From contig NW_006768800.1 of NCBI RefSeq assembly GCF_000204055.1, positions 186,001 through 250,000 on the forward strand: a stretch of 64,000 nucleotides of DNA, read 5' to 3'. Shown in pieces: positions 56,857 through 64,000 of this stretch (positions are counted from its first letter, which is position 1; every line of letters starts with the position of its first letter). Origin of the DNA: Melampsora larici-populina 98AG31. Lineage: Eukaryota; Basidiomycota; Pucciniomycetes; Pucciniales; Melampsoraceae. The notes under the pieces are model-generated. The model was not told the DNA's origin, searched no databases, and worked only from the letters and a program-made list of their open reading frames with translations. A program made the position numbers and the translations under genes.

Positions 56857-59819
56857 GTTGTATTCCTCACTGAACCAATCGACAAATTCCTTGTCAATAC
56901 TTCCAAACCCATTTCGATGATCGGTCTCATTGATTTGCTCACTGTCACCTTGTTCTTCACTGTAGTTTGAAGCAACAGGCCAGTGGAAGCGCTCCAGTTG
57001 TTGCTTGCCAAAATCGACTTTGAGTTTCTGGATGCCAAGACGATGGATATCTCCTAGAGGTTTACCTACAGTTTCCGAGTTGGGTTTAGACTTGGTGATA
57101 TTCTCGCTTCTGGCCATGTTCAGGAAGCGAATCATCGATGTTGGGGTGGACCGGTTCTTACGTGATTGACGGACATTGTTCTGACCAGCTCGTCCTTTCA
57201 TAGTGTTGACCAAATGCGAGAGCTAAATAAATTTATAACTCAGTCATGTATACTCTTAAAGTAGTGAACTTGCGAACAAATTGATGAGATTCCAATACGC
57301 ACCAGCCCAACAGTGAGAGAGAATGTCTCTTTGAGTCGCTCGATGTCCGTTCCTGGCCCCTAGGTCAACCAAATCCAAGCTTTGTCAGCTTGAGAATCTA
57401 AACTAGAATTGAACCTACCTACTGCATGATTGTAAAAGTACTTTAGCCAGTAATTCTTTATCTCCAGATGAAAATCTTTTGCTACAAAATGCCCGTGTCG
57501 ACCGGTTGGAGAAATCAAGAGAGTGTGGAGAATAACATGCGAAAGCGACTTCGGAAGAACCTTTGTTAGCAGTCGAATGAGTCGAGGTAGATACCGGGAA
57601 TAATGTGAAAGGCCTTTGATTCCTTGCATTTTCACACTCCACGACTTCCACATGAGGAGAAGGCGGCCTACATCCCCATCTGACATCGCACGATTGGCTT
57701 CGACAATGGTGGCAAAGTCGCGAAGTCGCAGTAATAGCTGCAGTCTACGGCTATCATTTTGGTGGCGCGCCAGACGGATAGCTCGTCCCGATAAATAATT
57801 GACAAATACTTTGTTGATTGCTTCCTCAAAAAGCTTGACCGTCATGTCTACATGATTGTTGACAGTATCTACAGGAAGTTCAAGTTCATCACTTGCAAAA
57901 TGTACAACATATACTGATCAGTAAGCGTGTATGATCATATATTTGAAAGCTGCAAGTGGACCCACAAGATGCAACTTGTGATAGTTGCCTCGTGTATCTG
58001 TTCGATCCATCGTATCATTGATGTAAAATCTTTCTTTGAAGTAGGTCTTTCGCTCTTTCCACCCAGCTCAACTACCGTTCGCCACGCTCCTTGATCGTTC
58101 TTGTTGTCAGGATTACCCCAATGATGTAATAAAATGGCCTGTCCGATGTTCCACAGTGTGTGACCTGCGCCGGGAATCATGAGCAGATGTGATAAACTTT
58201 CATCTGGGAATTTTGAAGGAGTCCGTTGACTTTGTAATCCGTGGAAGTTAAGACAAGTACCAAGATCACCTTTGATAATTTGGAGTCTACTTGAGAATTC
58301 TTCAGGCGATAGACCGGTTTGTTTAGTCAGCTCATCGTAAAGGGAAGCAATTCCATCAGACCCATTGTCTGATGAATCCATCAGCTTGAGCATGGATATA
58401 TCCGGTTTTTCGGGCTTGATTTGATCTAATGCCGGGAGGTTCAATAGAGGAATGTTTTTGAACTTCTTGGGATTCTTCATATATCGTAAGAGGACACAAG
58501 CTATCTGATTCTTGAGAGTCAAATTCCATCGCTTTGCTTCGACTTCATTTGGAAGCAAGTCTCCTGAGTTTACAGGCTTTTCACAATCGATTTTGAGAAA
58601 ACCTTGAAATGCCCGAACCGTACACTCTTCAGAATCCAGGCCAGTAAGGATTTCAGGATTCAGGTAATGAATATAACCCCAAGTTCCATGATATGTTTTG
58701 CTTGTTGCATCTAACCGCCTACTATGTACTCGCTCCATCATATCCAGATTATCAATACAAATGAGAAACCCAAGTGTACCCGCCACCTTGATTTTCTCCT
58801 TGATAGTTTTCGCATTCTTCTTAGCAAGTACTAAAAGGCCTCTAAGAGCTGATTTTCGAGAAGCACTGAGACCGATTTGATATAGGTAGTGGTTAACTCG
58901 TTCCGAAACGCCGCAGGCAAGCAAAGTGATTGTGTTTTGAACCTGGAGTGCATTGCATCGGCGATTACATCCAAAGGCAAGCATCTGTACCATTGTCCGA
59001 GCAATCTATATATAATATAGAGTCAGTCTTGTGGTCACTAGTGTTTTGTAGAAGATAGCTTACGGATTTCAATCTAGTCTGTGTGTTTTCTGCCTTGTCC
59101 TTCGATTTGTGATAATCGTTTGTTGCAGCCGAGTTCGTCGCCGCTTGACAGTCCTCATGCGAGTCTAAGTCGGAGTCTGATTCTAAGTTGGAATCTGAAT
59201 TGATATGTAAACTTTCCACACTCGTTTCATCACTGGTCTTCTTATGAATCCCTAGTTTAAAACTAATCAATTCGTGGATAAAATTCATGCTTTGAATGAC
59301 AGTGTCATCTCGTTTAACATCTATTGCGTGGTCAAAAAAAGGCTGATCGAGTTTATTGATGTTGATGTAGAGACTTCCAGTAGGTGGAGACTGTGCTGCT
59401 ACGATAACCTTTGCCTGTGAACATAGACATATAATTTATGAGATTATATATCAGCTTCTGGTTTCTTACAACATATACATCATAGACTCCGGCCTTACCT
59501 TCTTCAACACCCAATCATTCCATTTCTGTCGACAACTTGGCTTTGCATTCACAAGCTCATCAATTGCATCCAGGATTTCCTCGGTGGTTTTCCAACCTTT
59601 CTTCACTGATCCCCACTGTTTCTTCCGCGAGACAACATATTGATTAGATGATTTTAAATAAGACAAGAGGAATTTTTTCGTGCTGGTTTGCTGCTTGGTC
59701 ATAAATCGACAAATCCTTTCGACTAGATCATCTGTTTCTCCAGATGATGGTGGCGGTAAGCTTTCGATAGTCGGATCAAGCTGGAACCTAGTTTCTGATT
59801 CTCCGGACCCGCTGTCCAT
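56821..59819 (-). CDS. DUF6589-like protein of a helicase-bearing TIR element, putative transposase
   Basis: Exon 1 is 59819-59499, exon 2 59414-59064, exon 3 starts at 59005 and runs to about 57960, exon 4 spans about 57892-57430, and short exons follow to the stop at 56821. The first 220 residues are variable with an acidic SDSNLESDSDLDSHEDC stretch. The core has LACGVSERVNHYLYQIGLS, a FLICIDNLDMMERVHSRRLD block whose Asp residues could be catalytic, LLMIPGAGHTLWNIGQAILL HWG, and near the C-terminus LPRLIRLLTKVLP and LLISPTGRHGHFV. I match this from memory, with moderate confidence, to the DUF6589 group that is expanded in basidiomycetes. No clear stop or frameshift is seen in the main exons. 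Its 3' end overlaps the convergent helicase-side ORF by 36 bp. Location between the inverted repeats makes it the transposase candidate. Confidence 0.5.
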
Positions 59820-60284
59820 TTGAATCTTTGTTGAGTATAGCTGAGTGATTGAGGTTCAAGGCAAAGTATTGTGAAGACTCGATTTCCACAAACTTGGCCT
59901 ATGGGTCAGTAGAGAGGGTCCAAATTTGGATTTAACTCACATACACATGTGCATGTATGTTTTCGCAGCAAAAAAATAAAAAAATAAAATAAAAATCACG
60001 ATTGGAATTGTTTTTGAGGTCCTTTGGACTTTTGATTTTGAAACCTCTTGAGAGGAATCGGAAGAGGCCAAAAGATGGGCAAGACCTTGTTGTGTAACTT
60101 GACCGGATGAAAGTGAGGGATCAATTTGTGTGACAAAGCTAAATCAAGGATTGGAGATGGCCCCTGCCAAATCCAAATCTAATCAGGCTGAAACACGCTG
60201 ATAAGTCGTAAGTCCCTCCTCCGCAAGCTCCATAGGAAGCGCCCGCGCGGTTTGGAGGGACTTAGTTAAGTTAGGGTAAGCAAC

Positions 60285-60407
60285 GCTCACCGTTGCTGTT
60301 CCGAGGCGCGGCGTTGCGGATTTTTTAGGGAGCAGCGCTGCACAGCTGCGCTCGAGGTGTAAAACTCAGCAGAGCATCCTACACATTCAAAAACGGGTTT
60401 TTTATTA
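60285..60407. other. GC-rich segment, possibly an end of the downstream hAT element
   Basis: GCAACG/CGTTGC-type motifs occur here and again at 61190-61250 beyond the MITE, so the MITE may have landed inside a repeat end. No ORF is credible. Confidence 0.3.
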
Positions 60408-60410
60408 TAA

Positions 60411-61186
60411 GAGCATCTCCTATCGTCTCGGTAAACGGCTTCGGTACGGTAAATTTTACCATACCAAGGGTCAAAACTCCCAATCGTGTCAAAATCATGC
60501 ATCGGTACCCACAGAATCTGTAGAAATTCTGTAGAGGTCCAGTAAATTTGCTGGACCTCTACCGATTCTGCAGAGGTCGGTATCTGCAAATCTGCTCGAC
60601 TTCTACCGAGCCGATCCTACAACTCATCCTCAAATCAGTCCCACTCTATCCCACTACACCTGTATCACCATCAAACACCAATTTCATCTTGTAAATTCTC
60701 CGTTTTCTGTGATCAATGGTTTTCAAATGGTCATATAGATAACTTGGCTGTTCTCTAATTGATCTTTTTCTAATTGATCTTTTTCTAATCGATCGTTTTT
60801 TGATTGACTTTTTTCAATCGTTTGTTTTCAGCTCGTTTGATTTCAGCTCAATTGTTTTCAGCTCGATTGTTTTCAAGTCAATTGTTATGAAGTCAATCAT
60901 CTTGTTTTCAAAGTGATTGTTCTGAAATCAATTGTCATCAGATCAATTGTCTTTGCAAACTGATTGTGCTCGGATGGATTGTTGCGTGATAGAACATGAG
61001 ATTTGCAGTTTTTTTTACCGAACATACGATAGTGGCAATGAGGTGTTTCTGTACAGTATGTACTGTACTTTGTTTGATATAATGCAACGATAGTGGATTT
61101 CCACCGTTCTGTATCAAGTGATACCGTACCGGGTCAGTATGTACAGAAAATTTACAGAAAATTTACTCGAACGATAGGAGATGCTC
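60411..61186. mobile_element. 776-bp MITE of PIF/Harbinger type
   Basis: The ends GAGCATCTCCTATCGT (60411-60426) and ACGATAGGAGATGCTC (61171-61186) are perfect inverted repeats, extending to about 27 bp with a mismatch or two (TCGGTAAA against TCGAGTAAA). TAA flanks both sides (60408-60410 and 61187-61189), the TWA-type 3-bp duplication typical of PIF/Harbinger. No transposase is inside. Confidence 0.8.
60745..60965. repeat. Degenerate tandem array of ~17-19-bp units inside the MITE
   Basis: Variants of TTTTCAGCTCGATTG / TTTTCTAATTGATC follow one another about a dozen times, each carrying a G/A-ATTG or GATCGATC-like core, with drift toward the right end. Confidence 0.6.
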
Positions 61187-61189
61187 TAA

Positions 61190-61722
61190 GCAACGCAACA
61201 GCAGTTGTAGCACCGCAGCACGCAACGGTTGCGGGTGTTGCGGGGCCTGGAAGGCTACCCGGGTAGTTTCCGGGGAGTTGGACGCAAGGGGTCAGATCCC
61301 AGACTGTAGTCTGGGAATTCTACGCCACAAGACCTTCGATCACCTCCTATCATTCGCTACACAACCCAATTAGGACACAACCTCAACTAATCTCGACATA
61401 TCTGGACCAATCAAGATGCCTGTGGTTAGGCACTGGAGCCCAGGGGTTCATACACCCATACCCAAACTCCGATCGAACTGGGAAGAGAATGTAATACATC
61501 TTGAAATACTTCCATTTCATGTTCGATTTGTTTCTTATTATTCAATTCCACTCCTCAAGCTCTAATACTATCCATCACGCTGATACATCGTCTTCTTTTT
61601 TCCATCATCTCAATCTGATTCTTATCCTCATAATATCATTACTCTTCGCTATCACTATCTCGATTTAGTTTGACCATATTTCACAATTCTTTCGATATAA
61701 ACAAATACCAACAACCTCCAAG
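61190..61722. other. Upstream region of the hAT gene
   Basis: An 18-bp palindrome CCCAGACTGTAGTCTGGG lies at 61293-61310. The sequence is GC-rich to about 61.3 kb, then AT-rich before the ATG at 61723. Confidence 0.4.
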
Positions 61723-64000
61723 ATGTCACAGTCTTCTGTAACCTCGGAACGTCCTACCCGCTCTCGAAAGCAGACCAGCCACCCGGGAATGGTCCCAGTC
61801 ACTCCTGACTCACGTCGCCGCGTATCGATTGACAGCATTATACTTGCCAGTGGCCAATCTCGTAATCGCCAGAAGAAGAACAAGGCCCATGTCTCCGATT
61901 CTGAAGACGATGCGGTAGCCGTCCCGAGTCGATCCAAGAGACAAAAGCGTAAGGAAGCAACCGATACCGAAATCGAAATCATCTCTTCGCCAGTTGCAAA
62001 TAGTAAGAAGCGTAAGACCAAGTCGAAGAAAAGCAAGGGTACAAATGATACTAGTATGGCTAAAGATGTCAGTGATTCTTCTAACATGACTTCTTTAGCA
62101 AGTTTAACTGACCAACTCTCTACATTCATCAGATCGTCTCGAAGAACGTCAGCAAAGGAGACTTACGTGCGGATTCGGACGAAGAGAATCGAAAGATCGA
62201 AGCAAAGACGCGTAAGGATGATCCAAGCAACCTTGTCCGGCTCAAGTCGTATTTTGGCACCCCTTTCCATAAATCAGGTGATGTGAGTACTCAAACAAGA
62301 TTAACACATTTCTTCCTTTCAATTTTTCTTATTCTTGTTTCAATCTTTCCATCCTCTCGATTATCTATCTAGGATACCAGCAAAGCCCCCCTCTCTTATC
62401 CTTGTCGATTTTGTAAACGAAACAAGGATGACCCGGTCAGAGTTAGTCTTAGCAATTTGACTGGTAATCTTTGGGTCCACCGAGATGGGAACACCGCCGA
62501 TGGACGATCCGACGTAGGATGTCCTGGACGCCTTGTAGCCAAGGAGAAGGAACCCGACTTGCAGATTCCGCCATCGGTTGCCGAAACACGAAAGGCCTTG
62601 TCTAAGACTGGACCCATGAATGCGTTTGTGACCGCAACAGCAAACGTAGGCTTCTCAAACCTTACCTTGAATCAAATGGCGTGTCTCTGGCTTATCCGAC
62701 AAGCACAACCGTGGACAAGAGTTGAGGATCCCATCCTTCGAGGGATGATCCGCTACCTCCGGAAGGAAGCTCACTTGTATGGCCGTTGTTGGGCTGCAGA
62801 CAAGGCCAAACAAATTAACCTTTCACTTAAAGAGAAGGTGTTCTCAGAACTCAAGGTCATAATCAATTTTGAGATATTTATCCTTTTATGTAATCTAATT
62901 TTTTGGTTTTAATCTCCCAGGATCTCAAATCGAAATTCAATCTGGTTCACGATGGTTGGACCACAAAAGGGAACCGTCATGCCTTCATTGGGGCATCGGT
63001 GACCTTTGCGGACGACGAATGGAAGTATCGTGTTCGACACTTGACTCTCAAAGTTATTACATGGCACCATCACGGTCCTTGGCTTGCCAAGCCAATGGTC
63101 AACATTTTAGTAAAGCATGGACTATTTAGAAAGATAAGTTTTTTCCTTTTTTAATTCATCCTTTTTATTTCATATCATCTCGTGCTGACATCTTGATTTA
63201 TGTTGTAACACATGCTATGTCAGACCACAGATTCGGGCTCTAACAACAAGACAATGGCTCGAGAGATGCACAAACAGTTTTTAGAACAGGACGACATCAA
63301 TTCTTACTGATGGGACCCACACACGATGCACATATTTTGTTTTTGCCATAAACTTGCATTGATTGTCAATGCAGGTTTGGCAGCGCTTGGAGTTAAGGCT
63401 CCGCCACCCCTCAAAGCCAAAGCTACTGACCGAGGTCACTTTCCCATCGTAGGTAGCATCCTGGAGGAGGACGAACCAGAAGACGAACCAATGGTAGTTC
63501 CACCCGGTGTTGGCCGATCAAATCTTGCTGAGGAGGAAGACGAAACCCACGAGCACGACTTGCAGGACCTTGAGGATGCTCCAGCTCCAACCGATGTGGT
63601 TCTTGAACTTGATGATGAAGGGGAGTGGGATGCCGCTGACGCTGAGGATGAAGCAGCACCTGAATTGACCCTTGACGATAATGAGGTCCACCCAACGCAC
63701 CGTCGTGAAGCAAACAATCTCGATTACATCTTGCGCAAGGTACGTATATGTGATGGTTTATCTCTTGTTGTTTTATCTCTTGTATTCAACGTAACAAATT
63801 GCTGATTATTTATTTTATTGAACAGGTGGACTTTATCACTCGAAGAATCACACATTCCGCGGCTTGGCGCAAGGAGTATGATCATGTGTGTGCACAAAAG
63901 GGATTTCAAGGATCAATCATTGCAGGTTACGGCATTCGATGGAATGTGAAATATCAAAGCCGCCACAAGGCATGGCTTGCACGTGAGGTACTGTCGATTC
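61723..64000 (+). pseudogene. hAT-family transposase, partial (runs off the window) and damaged
   Basis: The N-terminus (MSQSSVTSERPTRSRKQ) is basic and Ser-rich with nuclear-localisation-like KKRKTKSKKSK. A BED-like zinc finger follows (YPCRFCKRNKDD, later DGRSDVGC). Then come hAT motifs: M-rich FSNLTLNQMACLWLIRQAQP, SKFNLVHDGWTTKGNRHAFI, TTDSGSNNKTMA and IFCFCHKLALIVNAGL. Introns are at 62285-62372, about 62855-62920, 63133-63224 and 63740-63826. An acidic insert occupies 63450-63700. Damage: a frame change near 62125-62150, where the upstream frame (QLSTFI) gives way to KGDLRADSDEENRK in another, and an in-frame TGA at 63308-63310 just before WDPHTMHIFC. The dimerisation domain and 3' end lie outside the window. 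hAT enzymes cut and paste DNA with 8-bp duplications. Confidence 0.82.

Larger units (their letters stand above)
53188..60273. mobile_element. 7.1-kb TIR element with helicase and DUF6589-like genes, 11-bp target duplication
   Basis: Inverted repeats: left 53188-53253 (extending weakly to ~53285) and right 60201-60273. They begin TAACTTAACTAAGT and share GGAGCTTGCGGAGGAGGGAC and TTACGACTTAT. Each repeat can also fold on itself (CTAAGTxCCTCC against GGAGGGACTTA). The 11 bp GGGTAAGCAAC flank both sides exactly (53177-53187 and 60274-60284). Inside are a RecQ-like helicase (plus) and a convergent multi-exon DUF6589-like gene (minus), with a 590-bp MITE nested in the helicase. Long target duplication and TIRs resemble Mutator-like elements, but neither protein looks like a MULE transposase. 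I do not know a named superfamily with this pair. Confidence 0.8.

Noticed and set aside
53701..60273. Helitron, because a helicase lies in a transposon
   Set aside because: Clear TIRs and an 11-bp duplication exclude the rolling-circle type, and no Rep/HUH motif is seen.

Overview
This is eukaryotic DNA. Short introns of about 50-135 bp with GT-AG ends, compact genes of many small exons, and basidiomycete-type protein families point to a fungus. Small cysteine-rich secreted proteins and heavy transposon load point to a rust fungus (Pucciniales, perhaps Melampsora- or Puccinia-like). That placement is inference. One run of 100 Ns (51444-51543) marks an assembly gap. Exon models were built by hand from splice signals, reading phase and protein-family conservation; where total lengths divide exactly by three I treat the model as well supported.

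Layout. 0.1-2.3 kb: a SETD6/RKM4-type protein lysine methyltransferase (minus). 2.7-7.4 kb: a tandem cluster of three secreted ten-cysteine proteins plus an exon relict of another; a divergent fourth member lies at 20.0-20.8 kb behind a 250-bp direct duplication. 7.4-10.6 kb: nested inverted-repeat elements and MITEs. 11.1-13.2 kb: a 12-exon Gfo/Idh/MocA-type oxidoreductase (minus). 13.2-20 kb is mostly gene-poor, with one 95-residue secreted protein (17.1-17.4 kb). 23.6-26.4 kb: a DUF1769-type protein. 27.2-30.1 kb: a dead pogo-type DNA transposon. 32.0-33.5 kb: a short cystathionine beta-synthase (minus). 34.9-37.9 kb: a secreted peptide-N-glycosidase A-like enzyme with a 6-nt microexon. 38.7-41.7 kb: a concentrative nucleoside transporter (minus). 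43.8-52.5 kb: an EF-hand MscS-type mechanosensitive channel split in exon 1 by a nearly fresh Ty1/copia retrotransposon. 53.2-60.3 kb: a 7.1-kb inverted-repeat element with an 11-bp target duplication, carrying a RecQ-like helicase and a convergent DUF6589-like gene. 60.4-61.2 kb: a Harbinger-type MITE. 61.7 kb to the end: a damaged hAT transposase that runs off the window.

How it fits together. Housekeeping and transport genes are islands between transposons of at least five kinds (copia, pogo, hAT, Harbinger-like and the helicase/DUF6589 element). Several lesions in the pogo and hAT genes are what C-to-T change at CpG would produce. The secreted proteins sit in the repeat-rich part, as is common for rust effector candidates. 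The best candidate for an undescribed system is the 7.1-kb helicase/DUF6589 element; the second is the ten-cysteine family, whose five-exon, all-phase-1 architecture is kept in four genes.
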